Origin: CBFHMJ01 sp965656875
GTDB lineage: Bacteria; Pseudomonadota; Gammaproteobacteria; Enterobacterales; Alteromonadaceae
Direction of reading: 5' to 3'
DNA: 64,000 nt
Assembly (NCBI GenBank): GCA_965656875.1
Contig: CBFHMJ010000015.1
Location: 91,526 to 155,525 of the forward strand
The translations under genes were made by a program, and so were the position numbers. The notes beneath the pieces are model-generated. The model was not told the origin of the DNA. It ran no database searches and worked only from the letters and a program-made list of their open reading frames with translations. Each line of letters begins with the position of its first letter. Positions within the stretch are counted from its first letter, which is position 1. Shown one piece after another: positions 36,895 to 47,134 of the stretch.

Positions 36895-39800
36895 GTGAAT
36901 AACAGAGTGGCATTTGCCGTGTCTGCTGCCTTAATGTCGATGACAGTTAATGCAGCGACGGAAATGGACGCAGCCCGAGGCACCGACTTTATCAACCTGC
37001 AACAACAAGCAGTATTAAAAGCGGTTCCTGTTAACAGCGTAAAATCAAAAGCTCGTCAAACAAATAACGTTGTATTTGTTGAAGAGCAGAATCTTCCAAA
37101 TGAAAAATATCGTTACATCGTTCGCCTGAGTAATGATCCTGTAGCAACCTATAAAGGTGGCGTTGAAGGGTTTGTTGCAACAAATCCATCAGTAGCAGGA
37201 CGTTCAATGATTGCGGGTGTGAATAAGACAACTACTAATCACCGTCTTGATGCTAACGCTCCTCATGTTAAAGCGTACCAAAGCTTCCTTGATAAAAAGC
37301 AGAACACATTCATTTCTAAAGCGAATGCGAAAGTTGGTCGCAAGCTGGATGTTAAACAGCGTACACAATTAGCAGTGAATGCGATTGTTGTTGAAATGAC
37401 ACAAGCTGAAGCGAAGAAATTATCTCGTGTAGATGGTGTTGCTTTTATTCAGCGTGAAAAACTTCGTTACCCTACAACTGACTCAGGCCCTCAGTGGATT
37501 CGAGCTGACCACATCTGGAGCGGCGCTGCGACAGGCGTTGCATCGAAAGGTGAAGGTAAGGTTGTAGGTATCATTGATACGGGTATTAATGCTGATAACC
37601 CATCGTTCGCTGATGTTGCTGGCGACGGTTATGATCATGAAAATCCGTATGGTAAAGGCGTATATTTCGGTGACTGTCTTGAGTCAGAATGGGCATCTTT
37701 GTGTAATGACAAACTGGTTGGTGTAGTTAGCTACCCTGAAGTCTTAAACCAGTACGCAGATTATGATCCAACAGTTCCTTTAAATGGTGTTGACCATAAT
37801 GGTCACGGTAGTCATACCGCAGCGACAACAGCGGGTAATGAATTAACTAATGTTGCTGTGACTGATGCTGAAGGTAATCCGGGTAGTGTTGTATTTGACA
37901 ACATTGCAGGTGTTGCACCTCGTGCAAATATCATTTCTTATCAGGTTTGTTTACCTGGTGAAAATGATGCTATCGGTTTCCGTGGTTGTTTCCCTTCTTT
38001 AACTATTCAAGCGATTGAACATGCGATTGCAAATAATGTTGATGCATTGAACTATTCTATCGGTGGCGGTTCTTCAAACCCGTGGAATGATGCTGATTCT
38101 CTTGCATTCTTAAGTGCTCGCGAAGCGGGTATTCATGTAGCAACTTCTGCCGGTAACAGTGGTCCTGAGCCTGAAACTGTTGGTTCTCCTGGTGATGCGC
38201 CATGGTTAACAACGGTTGGTGCATTCACGCATAACCGTGGTTTTACTGAAAAAGGCCTTACTGAATTGAGTGGTGGTACAACTGCAGCTCCTGAAGGTAT
38301 CACTGGTAGCTCAATGACAGGTGCATTTACTGGCGAAATCGTTTACGCAGGTAATTACACTAATCCAAATGACCCGGATAACGATCCGGCGCAGTGTTTA
38401 CAGCCATTCCCTAAAGAAACGTTTACAGCAAACCAGATTGTAATGTGTGATCGTGGAGCGATTGCTCGTGTACAAAAAGGTATCAATGTACGTGATGGTG
38501 GTGCTGGCGGTCTTATCTTTGCAAACATCGATGGTGGTGCAACGTCAGTGGTTGCCGACCCGCATGTTCTTCCTGCAATTCACGTAAATGCTGAAAACGG
38601 TAACTTATTACGTGCATGGTTGAATGACGGTGGTGCAGGCCATACAGGTACTATCACTGCGAGTGAAATCACGCATGATGATTCATTTGCTAACATCGCT
38701 GCAGGTTTCACATCTCGTGGCCCAGGTGCATCAGTTCCCGATGTTCTTGTTCCTGATTTATCTGCGCCAGGCGTTAGCATTTTTGCGGCATACGCCGACG
38801 AACAATCAGCTGGATTTAAAGAATTCCCTGATCCGTCTGATTATGCATTCCTGAGTGGAACATCAATGGCGAGCCCGCATGTTGCTGGTGCATTGACATT
38901 GATCAACTCAATTAAGCCTGACTGGTCTCCAGCGGCTGTTCAATCTGCATTAATGTTAACGGCTAACCCAATGTCATTTAAAGAAGACGGCACAACTGCT
39001 GCTGATTTCTTCGACATGGGCGCGGGTATGATTCGTGTCGGAATGGCTGCTAATGCAGGTATCGTTCTTGATGAAGATCAAGCGGGTTATATTGCCGCTG
39101 ACCCTGCAACAGGTGATCCGAAAGATATCAACATGGCTTCATTAACCAACTCTGCATGTGTTGGTATTTGTAGCTGGACTCGTACGTTCACTGCGACTAA
39201 AGATGGTTCATGGACTACCAGTCAACATGTTATGACTGAAGGGTTAACTGTTGAAGTTTCTCCAGCTACTTTCACATTGTCAGCCGGTGAAACACAACAG
39301 GTAACGATTACAGCTAACGCAATTGCTGCACCATCAGATGAATGGGCATTCAGCCACGTCGTTCTTGAGTCTGATACTTCGCCTACATTGATGATGCCTG
39401 TATCGGTTAAACCAGCGAATGGTAATGTACCTTCTGCAGTTTCTATCATGGCTAGCCGTGATAAAGGTACTTATTTGTTAACTGGTCTTCAATCAGTTGC
39501 AATCTCTGACTTCACTGCACATACCTTTGGTCTGAAACATCCTGATATCCACTATGATATGTTGCCAGTCGATTCTCAAAATGGCGATGCATATGATGAC
39601 CTGACTGATGGCATCAAAACATTCTGGGTAACAGCGCCTGAAGGTGCTAAGCGTATTGTTGCTGAGATCCTGAAATCTGAATCACCTGATTTAGATTTAC
39701 GTATTGGTCTTGATACTGATGGTGAAGGCGACGTTGATGCTGATGAAGAAGTTGCTATCAGCGCGACATCTACTGCACTGGAAAAAGTTGATTTAATCAT

Positions 39801-42027
39801 GCCTGCGGCAGGTAACTACTGGATCACCGTTCAAAACTGGTCAGCTTCTTCTGAAGGTGCCGAGGATGCATTTGAACTGGCGACAGTTGTTATTGATGAC
39901 ATGATGTCTGAAAACTTTACGGTTGAAGGTCCGGACATGGTAGACCAGTTAACGGATTACGATATTCGTTTCAACTGGGATGTTGACTTTGACGATGCAA
40001 ACCATATTGCATACGGCTATGCAGCACTAGGTCCTGATGCTGATAATGTTGGTGCTCTTGCTCGTATCGCTGTTGATGTTCACCGTGGTGACGACGATGT
40101 AATGTTAGCAAGCAACGTTGAAGACGGAACTCGTCTGGAAGCAGGCGACAAAGTTGACTACACCGTTACTGTTATGCCAAACATGACACCGGAAGATAAA
40201 GACTACACAATTTCTGTAGCGCTTCCTGAAGGTCTTGTTCTTGATGCTGGTAGTGTAACTGGCGAAGGCACGGTTAATGGCAACGCTGTTTCATGGGAGC
40301 ATACTCAGGTATCTCTGATGGGAGCAATGCAGACTTACAACCGTGTGACTAATGTTGAAGATTCAACGTGTGCGGTTAATGATTTTGGTCAGGGTTCTGG
40401 TTATCTGGATCTGGCTGGATTCGGTCTACTACCAAGCACAATGGATGGCGACAGTACTCTGGGTTCATTCAACGTGAATGCAAACTTCATGGGTAATCTG
40501 TACACAGACGTTTCAGTCTCTGACGATGGTTTCATCTTCTTCTCTGGAACAGAAGGTACTGAGCCGTGGACTAACCAGTTTGTTCCTTCTGAAGCTGCAC
40601 CAAATGACCTGATTGCACCACTTTGGCGTGATCTGCAGATTGCTCGCTCTGACACGTCAGGTGTCACTGTAGCAACTGCTGGTGAAGCGTGGACAATTAT
40701 TGAGTTTGATGACATGCGTCATTACAACTTCTATAACGGTCAACCGGAAGTGTCTGATGTTCTTGATTTCGAGATCGTTATTAACAACGCCACAGGTGAC
40801 TTTGTTATCGCTTATGACAATGTAACGCATGAGTTTGGTGACAACATTCCAACAACTATTGGTTGGGAAGACAGCATGGGTATGCATGGCGATATGCTGG
40901 TATACCGTGGTAATGCTGGCGAAGATATTGGCACAATGGCTGATATCACATCTGGCCTGGTTGTTTGTTATAACCTTGAAATGCCAAGTACAGCACCTAC
41001 TACCTTCTCATTCTCTGCAACTGTTGCTGAAGATTTCGGCGGTGACTTAACGGCTACGTTAACGAATACACTTGCAGGTGTTGGTACTGAAGAATCTTCA
41101 GTTTCTGTTGAAGTTGAAGGTGGTCCAATGGCTACTATCAGTGCACAGTCGTTGATTCAGGAAGGTGACTTAGTTGTTCTTGACGGCACACCATCGGTTG
41201 ATCCAAATGGTGATCCGGTAACATTTGCATGGACTCAACTTAGTGGCCCGGCAGTATCATTTGATGCGTCTGGTTCTCAGGTTAGTTTCACAGCACCTGC
41301 TGTTGAAGTTGATACAGCGATGACGTTTGAGTTGACGGTTACTGATGGCATGTTCACTGATACTAATCAGGTAACAGTAACAATTCAGGAAGGTAATCCA
41401 ATCATCTCAATTTCTGCACCAGACAGTGTTCAGGAAGGTGGTTCAGTATCGATTGATGCGCATAACACCGTTGATCCAAATGGCGATTTCATGGACTTCG
41501 CATGGACTCAGCTAAATGGTCCGGCAGTAAACTTCACAGTTTCTGGTGACCACGGTGAAATGATTAGCTTCGATACAGGCAATGTGACTGAAGATCAGAT
41601 CGTAACCTTCGAGCTTACTGTTACTGATGCGTTCAACACATCGACTGAAACAGTTTCACTAACTATCCTTGAAGGTACTCCGGTAATTGATATCGTTGGT
41701 CCATTTGCTGTTGAAGAGCGTGGCACAATTACGGTTAACGCATCAGGATCTTCAGATCCTAATGGTGATGACCTGACGTTCACTTTCTCTCAAGTGAATG
41801 GCGTGGCAGCAAGCATCTCCAGCAATGGCGGTGTATTAACTATCACAGGTCCGGATGTATCAGATGACACAACATTGACATTCGAAGTAGTGGTTAGCGA
41901 TGGTGTTAACTCTGCAAGCGAACAGTTCACTGTTACTGTATCTAATAAATCAGGTGGTGGTTCAATGGGCTGGATTGCTCTTGCATTATTGCCAATCATT
42001 GGTCTGCGTCGTCGTAATCGTCGATAA
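36895..42027 (+). CDS. secreted S8 subtilase with PA, PPC and PKD-like domains and GlyGly-CTERM tail
   Basis: 1710 aa from a GTG start (GGAGG site). Signal peptide (1-20), I9-like propeptide (about 65-185), S8 catalytic domain with D228 (IIDTG), H304 (NGHGSHTAA) and S657 (SGTSMASPH), interrupted by a PA domain (about 480-570). Then Fn3-like and PPC-type beta domains, a Big/anchor region, and three consecutive PKD/REJ-like repeats (about 1410-1690) sharing the pattern VDPNGDxxxFAWTQLxGPAV. The end is SGGGSMGWIALALLP followed by a basic RRRNRR tail, a GlyGly-CTERM signal recognised by rhombosortase. Known GlyGly-CTERM proteins are T2SS cargo; the gsp operon lies 2 kb downstream. The gene sits inside the otherwise conserved pckA-hslO-hslR order. 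Confidence 0.94.
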   Translation: MNNRVAFAVSAALMSMTVNAATEMDAARGTDFINLQQQAVLKAVPVNSVKSKARQTNNVVFVEEQNLPNEKYRYIVRLSNDPVATYKGGVEGFVATNPSVAGRSMIAGVNKTTTNHRLDANAPHVKAYQSFLDKKQNTFISKANAKVGRKLDVKQRTQLAVNAIVVEMTQAEAKKLSRVDGVAFIQREKLRYPTTDSGPQWIRADHIWSGAATGVASKGEGKVVGIIDTGINADNPSFADVAGDGYDHENPYGKGVYFGDCLESEWASLCNDKLVGVVSYPEVLNQYADYDPTVPLNGVDHNGHGSHTAATTAGNELTNVAVTDAEGNPGSVVFDNIAGVAPRANIISYQVCLPGENDAIGFRGCFPSLTIQAIEHAIANNVDALNYSIGGGSSNPWNDADSLAFLSAREAGIHVATSAGNSGPEPETVGSPGDAPWLTTVGAFTHNRGFTEKGLTELSGGTTAAPEGITGSSMTGAFTGEIVYAGNYTNPNDPDNDPAQCLQPFPKETFTANQIVMCDRGAIARVQKGINVRDGGAGGLIFANIDGGATSVVADPHVLPAIHVNAENGNLLRAWLNDGGAGHTGTITASEITHDDSFANIAAGFTSRGPGASVPDVLVPDLSAPGVSIFAAYADEQSAGFKEFPDPSDYAFLSGTSMASPHVAGALTLINSIKPDWSPAAVQSALMLTANPMSFKEDGTTAADFFDMGAGMIRVGMAANAGIVLDEDQAGYIAADPATGDPKDINMASLTNSACVGICSWTRTFTATKDGSWTTSQHVMTEGLTVEVSPATFTLSAGETQQVTITANAIAAPSDEWAFSHVVLESDTSPTLMMPVSVKPANGNVPSAVSIMASRDKGTYLLTGLQSVAISDFTAHTFGLKHPDIHYDMLPVDSQNGDAYDDLTDGIKTFWVTAPEGAKRIVAEILKSESPDLDLRIGLDTDGEGDVDADEEVAISATSTALEKVDLIMPAAGNYWITVQNWSASSEGAEDAFELATVVIDDMMSENFTVEGPDMVDQLTDYDIRFNWDVDFDDANHIAYGYAALGPDADNVGALARIAVDVHRGDDDVMLASNVEDGTRLEAGDKVDYTVTVMPNMTPEDKDYTISVALPEGLVLDAGSVTGEGTVNGNAVSWEHTQVSLMGAMQTYNRVTNVEDSTCAVNDFGQGSGYLDLAGFGLLPSTMDGDSTLGSFNVNANFMGNLYTDVSVSDDGFIFFSGTEGTEPWTNQFVPSEAAPNDLIAPLWRDLQIARSDTSGVTVATAGEAWTIIEFDDMRHYNFYNGQPEVSDVLDFEIVINNATGDFVIAYDNVTHEFGDNIPTTIGWEDSMGMHGDMLVYRGNAGEDIGTMADITSGLVVCYNLEMPSTAPTTFSFSATVAEDFGGDLTATLTNTLAGVGTEESSVSVEVEGGPMATISAQSLIQEGDLVVLDGTPSVDPNGDPVTFAWTQLSGPAVSFDASGSQVSFTAPAVEVDTAMTFELTVTDGMFTDTNQVTVTIQEGNPIISISAPDSVQEGGSVSIDAHNTVDPNGDFMDFAWTQLNGPAVNFTVSGDHGEMISFDTGNVTEDQIVTFELTVTDAFNTSTETVSLTILEGTPVIDIVGPFAVEERGTITVNASGSSDPNGDDLTFTFSQVNGVAASISSNGGVLTITGPDVSDDTTLTFEVVVSDGVNSASEQFTVTVSNKSGGGSMGWIALALLPIIGLRRRNRR

Positions 42028-42050
42028 GACTCATTGATAAGATATGAATG

Positions 42051-42077
42051 AAAAAGGCTCCTTCGGGAGCCTTTTTT
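42051..42077 (+). terminator. rho-independent terminator of the large subtilase
   Basis: GGCTCC-TTCG-GGAGCC hairpin with a very stable UUCG-type loop and a six-T tail. Confidence 0.92.
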
Positions 42078-42097
42078 GATCCTGATGAAACAGGCAA

Positions 42098-42120
42098 TAA
42101 AAAAGGGGCAAAAGCCCCTG
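42098..42120 (-). terminator. terminator of hslO
   Basis: On the minus strand AGGGGC-TTTT-GCCCCT followed by a T run, about 30 nt past the hslO stop. Confidence 0.8.
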
Positions 42121-42152
42121 ATTAATTATGCTTTGTCAGCACATGGAATCAA

Positions 42153-43007
42153 CTAATGTTGATTCAGATAGCCTTGTAGCTCTGCGATACTGAAGTGGTA
42201 GTTGGTATTGCAGGCGTCACATTTGATATCGACCGGGCCAATAGTATTGATGTGATGATTGATTTCGTCGCTGCCAAGATTAAGAATGGCTGATTCGCAT
42301 TTTTCTCGCGAGCAGCCACATTTAAACATAACGGACTGAGGTTCAAAAAGCTCTGGATTATCTTCGTGATACAAACGTGTTAGCAGCGTTTGAGCATCCA
42401 GGTTCAACATCTCATCTGCGGTAATGGTATTTGTCAGCGCTTCCAGATGTTGGAAATCTTCTTCTTTATTTTGTTCTGCAACCGGTAAAACCTGAATCAA
42501 CATGCCTGCTGTTTTAGGTGCATCTGCATTAGTATCGGTTTCCAGCCACAGGCGAGTAGAAAGCTGTTCAGACTGCCTGAAGTAATTTTCAAGACACTCA
42601 GCAACGGTATCGCCGTCGAGCGCAACAATGCCCTGATAACGTTCACCAATCTCAGGCATGATAGTAATGACCATTTGTCCTTTACCAATCAAATCAGAAA
42701 TACTGGTGCCTGTGATATCGCCATCGACTCGAGCGACGCCACGCATTTGTTGTTTATGATTACTATTGACTGATACGTATCGTACCGGTCCATTGCCCTG
42801 CATTTGGACGGTGATTTCGCCTTCAAACTTTAAAGTTGCTGTTAACAGGCAAGTTGCAGACATCAGGTCACCAATCAACTTTTGTACAGCTTCAGGATAA
42901 TCATGATTAGTGATTACCTGTTTAAAACTATCATTAAGCTGTACCAGTTCACCGCGAACATGACGTTTTTCAAAAATATAACGGTGAAGAAAATCAGTTT
43001 GATTCAT
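42153..43007 (-). CDS. hslO: Hsp33 redox-regulated chaperone
   Basis: 284-aa cytoplasmic holdase activated by oxidation and heat. The zinc switch is complete: C230 and C232 in KCGCS, C263 and C266 in KCDAC (CxC...CxxC). N-terminal substrate-binding domain contains GNGPVRYVSVNSNHKQQMRG. Lies just downstream of hslR, as in E. coli and Shewanella. Confidence 0.97.
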   Translation of the reverse strand: MNQTDFLHRYIFEKRHVRGELVQLNDSFKQVITNHDYPEAVQKLIGDLMSATCLLTATLKFEGEITVQMQGNGPVRYVSVNSNHKQQMRGVARVDGDITGTSISDLIGKGQMVITIMPEIGERYQGIVALDGDTVAECLENYFRQSEQLSTRLWLETDTNADAPKTAGMLIQVLPVAEQNKEEDFQHLEALTNTITADEMLNLDAQTLLTRLYHEDNPELFEPQSVMFKCGCSREKCESAILNLGSDEINHHINTIGPVDIKCDACNTNYHFSIAELQGYLNQH

Positions 43008-43064
43008 TAAGGTTTCCCATTCTTACATTATTTATTATCCGATGATGCGGGTTTGGCATCCAAA

Positions 43065-43478
43065 TCAGAGTTGTTGGTTTTTAAAGTTGACGATTTGTCG
43101 TCGTTGCTTTTTATCTGGTCTTGAGTCAGGTCGTGGTGACAAAAGAGCGTTCGTCTTGCGCGCAAGCGCTTCATCCTCGCGTTTCTTGATACTCTCTGCT
43201 GTCTCTTCATACATCAATTGCGCTTCGGGCGCCCCCCGGCGTTGGTCACTAACTAGTTTAATGGTGACTGTAATTTCGTTATAGCCACGCGTAAGTTTAA
43301 TTGTAGCACCGGGTTCGACAACTTTACTTGATTTAGCTTTATTTCCGTTATAGGAGACTTTGCCACCTTTAATCATGTCACGTGCGATAGTTCTCGTTTT
43401 ATAAAAACGAGCTGCCCACAACCATTTGTCGAGTCTTACTGCTAAAGATTCGTCAGTATTCGCTTGATGTTTTGTCAT
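43065..43478 (-). CDS. hslR: Hsp15 ribosome-associated heat shock protein
   Basis: 137-aa S4-domain RNA-binding protein that recycles 50S subunits carrying nascent chains. Seen: S4 motif VRLDKWLWAARFYKTRTIA followed by KGGKVSYNGNKAKSSKVVEP, and a basic C-terminal tail (RPDSRPDKKQRRQIV). Precedes hslO by 57 nt, so a heat-shock operon is likely, although I could not place a sigma-32 promoter with confidence. Confidence 0.95.
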   Translation of the reverse strand: MTKHQANTDESLAVRLDKWLWAARFYKTRTIARDMIKGGKVSYNGNKAKSSKVVEPGATIKLTRGYNEITVTIKLVSDQRRGAPEAQLMYEETAESIKKREDEALARKTNALLSPRPDSRPDKKQRRQIVNFKNQQL

Positions 43479-44055
43479 ATTTCCTGTTTAAGTTGGCTAC
43501 TATGCCTGAATCGTTAGTTGTAAATTCTAATATGGCTAACAGACCACAACTATATTGAGTTCTGCCTACCTATAACTAACGTTTATGAACGGCGAAAAGT
43601 AACACAAAGCACAGGTTAAAAAAAGCAAAGCAAGTAGCGATGGAGGTTAAATGTTTTTGTTGGGGCAGGTGACTTGTGAGCAGGGTATTTGAGGATGTTA
43701 GCTGTGTGTTTAATGATTGAATGAATTCGTTCAAATAGCGTTTATGTCTCGTTTCATATCAAAGATTCAAAAAATAAAACCTCGAGTCATGCATCCGGAC
43801 TGAGCACGGTTGAAGCTGAGACGAAATATACTCGTTAAATTCAACAGGTTTTGGTCACAATTCCATAAAAATACGGCATAACATATGGCTGGAATACCAC
43901 GTAAACACTATGGCAAGCATGGGGTTTTTCATAATTTTCTGAATGTGTAAACTCTGTGTAAATGGCCCTCCAAATTCTTGTTGCTACATATTAATCAGGC
44001 TATTATCGACCCTCATTTTATTGTTCTCGTCTTAATAATAGGTAAAGGTTTGTTG
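43479..44055. other. long non-coding stretch upstream of the gsp operon
   Basis: 577 nt between divergent hslR and gspC. It must hold the hslR and gsp promoters. A 13-codon frame at 43651-43692 has a strong GGAGG site and ATG but no other support. A TTG at 43978 could extend GspC by 26 residues, but the GTG at 44056 is better. Confidence 0.4.
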
Positions 44056-45066
44056 GTGAAAGAACAGTATTTAGAACAACTAAAAGCCCTGCCGCAGGAT
44101 AAAATCAGTAAAGTCGTTGTGACTGTATTGCTGGTTTATATTGCGTGGTTACTGGCGGGTTTATCCTGGCATGTGATACCAACGACCCAAACCGGCGGGA
44201 ATATAAAACCAGTTAGCACAACTCAGCGTGCTGCTTCCTCTGCGCCAACATCCGTTAGCGTCCAATCCATCACTGTATTGAATTTATTTGGTGAGGCGAA
44301 TAAAAAACCTGCACCGAAACCTCGTGAAGTCGCCAATGTTACTAATGCGCCAAAAACTAAACTCAATGTGAAGTTAACTGGTGTTGTTGCGATTGATGAC
44401 AAGCCAACAGAGGGTTCAGCCATTATCCAGAATGGTAACAGTCAGGATACCTATTTTTATAACGATCGTATTGGAACAACATCTGCGGTCGTCAATCAGA
44501 TCTTCGCAGATCGTGTCATTCTTAAAGTTGGCTCAAAATTCGAGACTCTGATGCTGGACGGTATTGAATACTCGAAAAAATCTCAGACTGCTTCGACAAA
44601 ATTATCTCGCGAGAATGCACGTAAAGCCTTGTATCCCGATACTTACGATGAAATGGCCCCACCAAAGAAAGCATCAGACTTCAAAAAGGGTGGCTCTCGT
44701 AAGATTGATAACCGTAGAAACAAAGAATTGACGACCAAAATGACCCAACAAAAACAGGACATTTTGAAAGATCCGAAAAAACTGTTCGATTTTCTTCAGG
44801 TTACACCGGTTAAAAAGAATGGGCAGTTGGCTGGTTATAAATTACGTCCGGGTAAAGATCCCAAATTATTTATTCAGTCGGGTTTACGCTCAAACGACCT
44901 GGCAGTAGAGATTAATGGCTATGCATTAAATGATATGCAGCAAGCAATGAATATTTTACGTGAGTTGAAAGACATGACCGAAGCACGCATCACAGTTGAA
45001 CGACGTGGTGAACGAGTAGAAGTTCTGTTCAGTGTGGATAACAACGTAGCCGCTTCCGGCTCATAA
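44056..45066 (+). CDS. gspC: type II secretion protein GspC
   Basis: 336 aa from the GTG at 44056 (AAAGG site 7 nt upstream). Inner-membrane clamp protein linking the platform to the secretin. One N-terminal membrane segment (VVVTVLLVYIAWLLAGLSW), a homology region (LNLFGEAN..., LTGVVAIDDKPTEGSAIIQN) and a C-terminal PDZ domain (AGYKLRPGKDPKLFIQSGLR, ALNDMQQAMNILRELKD). A basic linker separates the two. First gene of the T2SS operon; gspD follows 22 nt later. Confidence 0.93.
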   Translation: MKEQYLEQLKALPQDKISKVVVTVLLVYIAWLLAGLSWHVIPTTQTGGNIKPVSTTQRAASSAPTSVSVQSITVLNLFGEANKKPAPKPREVANVTNAPKTKLNVKLTGVVAIDDKPTEGSAIIQNGNSQDTYFYNDRIGTTSAVVNQIFADRVILKVGSKFETLMLDGIEYSKKSQTASTKLSRENARKALYPDTYDEMAPPKKASDFKKGGSRKIDNRRNKELTTKMTQQKQDILKDPKKLFDFLQVTPVKKNGQLAGYKLRPGKDPKLFIQSGLRSNDLAVEINGYALNDMQQAMNILRELKDMTEARITVERRGERVEVLFSVDNNVAASGS

Positions 45067-45088
45067 GATAACAGCAGTGGTTTAAAAC

Positions 45089-47134
45089 ATGATTAAGCAA
45101 TTATTAAAAAAAGCATCCTGGTTTTCATTGGCAGCACTGATTGCTGTGCCTGCTGCATCTGTTGAGTACTCACCGAATTTTAAAGGAACGGATATCAATG
45201 AGTTCATCAATGTGGTGGGTAAAAACCTTAAAAAGACCATCATTGTTGATCCGAATGTTCGGGGAAAGGTAAACGTACGTAGTTACGAATTACTGAATGA
45301 AAAGCAGTATTATCAGTTTTTCCTGAATGTACTTGAAGTGAACAACTATGCCGTTGTTGAAATGGAAAATGGTATTCTGAAAGTTGTTAGAAATAAAGAT
45401 GCTAAAACAGCCGCAATTCCGGTGGTTGGAGAAAAGAATCCGGGTGTTGGCGACGAAATGGTTACCCGGGTTGTACAGGTAAAAAACGTTTCAGTACGCG
45501 AACTGGCACCATTACTACGTCAGTTTAGTAATCAGGCCGGTGGTGGTCACGTTGTTAACTATGACCCGTCAAACGTTATTATGATGACAGGTCCGGCGGC
45601 AACGGTTAATCGTTTGGTTGATATCGTACAACGTGTTGACCGCGCAGGTGACCAGGAAGTTGAAATTGTTGAATTAAAGCACGCATCATCAGGTGAGATG
45701 GTACGTATCATTGAGAAAATCTACAAAGGCGGCACCGCAAAACAAACCCAGCCTACTTTCCTTATTCCTAAAATAGTTGCTGATGAACGTACTAATGCCG
45801 TTATCGTCAGTGGTGAGCCTCAGGCACGTTCACGAGCGATTGCATTAATTAATCGTCTGGATAGCGAATTACAGTCGAACGGTAACACTAAAGTGTTCTA
45901 CATCAGATATGCGAAAGCAGAAGATCTGGTTAAAGTGCTTAAGGGTGTTAGTGAAACGATTGCTGCCGAAGAAGCGCAGGGTAAGAAGCCAAATCAACGT
46001 CGTAACTCGAGTTCAAATCGGGATATTAGTATCGAAGCTCATCCGGATAGTAATGCGTTAGTAATTACTGCAGAACCAGACATGATGCGTTCACTACAAG
46101 CCGTCATTCAGCAGCTTGATATTCGCCGCGCTCAGGTATTGGTTGAAGCGATTATTGTCGAAGTTTTCGATGGTACAGGTATCAATCTTGGTGTTCAGCT
46201 AATGCACCGTGAAGGTGGTATCATGCAGTTCAATAACGGGCAGTCTGTACCAATCACCAGTATTGCCGGTGCTGCACTGGCCGCTCGTGGTCAACAGGGT
46301 ACAACGACTCAAACCGTTGTTGACGGCAACATTCAAACGACAACAACGCCAGATGAACTGGGTGATTACACGGCACTGGCGCAGGTTCTTGGCAACGTTA
46401 ATGGAGCGATGTTCGGAACGGTAAGTGGTGACTGGGCCGCAGTCATTCAGGCGGTTTCCACTGATACTAATTCAAACGTTCTTTCAACACCGTATATCAC
46501 CACCCTGGACAATCAGGAAGCGTCATTCATTGTGGGTCAGGAAGTTCCAACTATTACTGGTACCACAACGGGTAATAACAACTCCAATCCTTTCCAGACG
46601 GTTGACCGTAAAGAAATCGGTATCAAGTTAAAAGTCACGCCACAAATTAACGAAGGCGACAGCGTTCAGCTAAACATCGAGCAAGAAGTATCAAGTTTAA
46701 GTGGTGCAACATCTGTTGATATCACCATTAATAAACGTGAATTGAAGACGACGATTATGGCAGACGACGGCGGTATCGTTGTGTTAGGTGGTTTAATTGA
46801 CGAAGACGTTCAGGAATCAGTGTCAAGAGTTCCATTACTTGGCAGCATTCCAGTGTTAGGACGCCTGTTCAGCTCAACCAGTACAACGTCGAGAAAACGT
46901 AATCTGTTAGTGTTTATTCGTCCTACTATTATTCGCGATGGCGCAGTGATGAGTGATATCAGTCGTCGTAAGTACAAGTTTATCCGGGATCAACAAGGTG
47001 AATTCGTTGAAGATGGTATCGATTTATTGCCATTTGAAGATGCGCCGCAGTTACCTGAATGGCGTAGTGATTTAGAACTTCCGCCTACGTTCGAAGAATA
47101 CCTTGACGCGAAGAGAGAAGAAGACGATGACTGA
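45089..47134 (+). CDS. gspD: type II secretion secretin GspD
   Basis: 681-aa outer-membrane channel. Signal peptide (1-24), N0 domain (FKGTDINEFINVVGKNLKKT), N1-N3 repeats (for example VVQVKNVSVRELAPLLRQFS, VKVLKGVSETIAAEEAQG), and the secretin core (VPLLGSIPVLGRLFSS, NLLVFIRPTIIRD). The C-terminus (EEYLDAKREEDDD) is acidic. Overlaps gspE by 8 nt. Confidence 0.96.
   Translation: MIKQLLKKASWFSLAALIAVPAASVEYSPNFKGTDINEFINVVGKNLKKTIIVDPNVRGKVNVRSYELLNEKQYYQFFLNVLEVNNYAVVEMENGILKVVRNKDAKTAAIPVVGEKNPGVGDEMVTRVVQVKNVSVRELAPLLRQFSNQAGGGHVVNYDPSNVIMMTGPAATVNRLVDIVQRVDRAGDQEVEIVELKHASSGEMVRIIEKIYKGGTAKQTQPTFLIPKIVADERTNAVIVSGEPQARSRAIALINRLDSELQSNGNTKVFYIRYAKAEDLVKVLKGVSETIAAEEAQGKKPNQRRNSSSNRDISIEAHPDSNALVITAEPDMMRSLQAVIQQLDIRRAQVLVEAIIVEVFDGTGINLGVQLMHREGGIMQFNNGQSVPITSIAGAALAARGQQGTTTQTVVDGNIQTTTTPDELGDYTALAQVLGNVNGAMFGTVSGDWAAVIQAVSTDTNSNVLSTPYITTLDNQEASFIVGQEVPTITGTTTGNNNSNPFQTVDRKEIGIKLKVTPQINEGDSVQLNIEQEVSSLSGATSVDITINKRELKTTIMADDGGIVVLGGLIDEDVQESVSRVPLLGSIPVLGRLFSSTSTTSRKRNLLVFIRPTIIRDGAVMSDISRRKYKFIRDQQGEFVEDGIDLLPFEDAPQLPEWRSDLELPPTFEEYLDAKREEDDD

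Noticed and set aside
41100..41960. Repeated DNA that might suggest a repeat array or CRISPR
   Set aside because: The repeats are in-frame PKD-like protein domains of about 90 residues with diverged DNA; there are no short identical repeats with unique spacers.
43651..43692. 13-codon frame with a strong ribosome site
   Set aside because: Not listed as a gene because there is no conservation or composition evidence; kept only as part of a finding.
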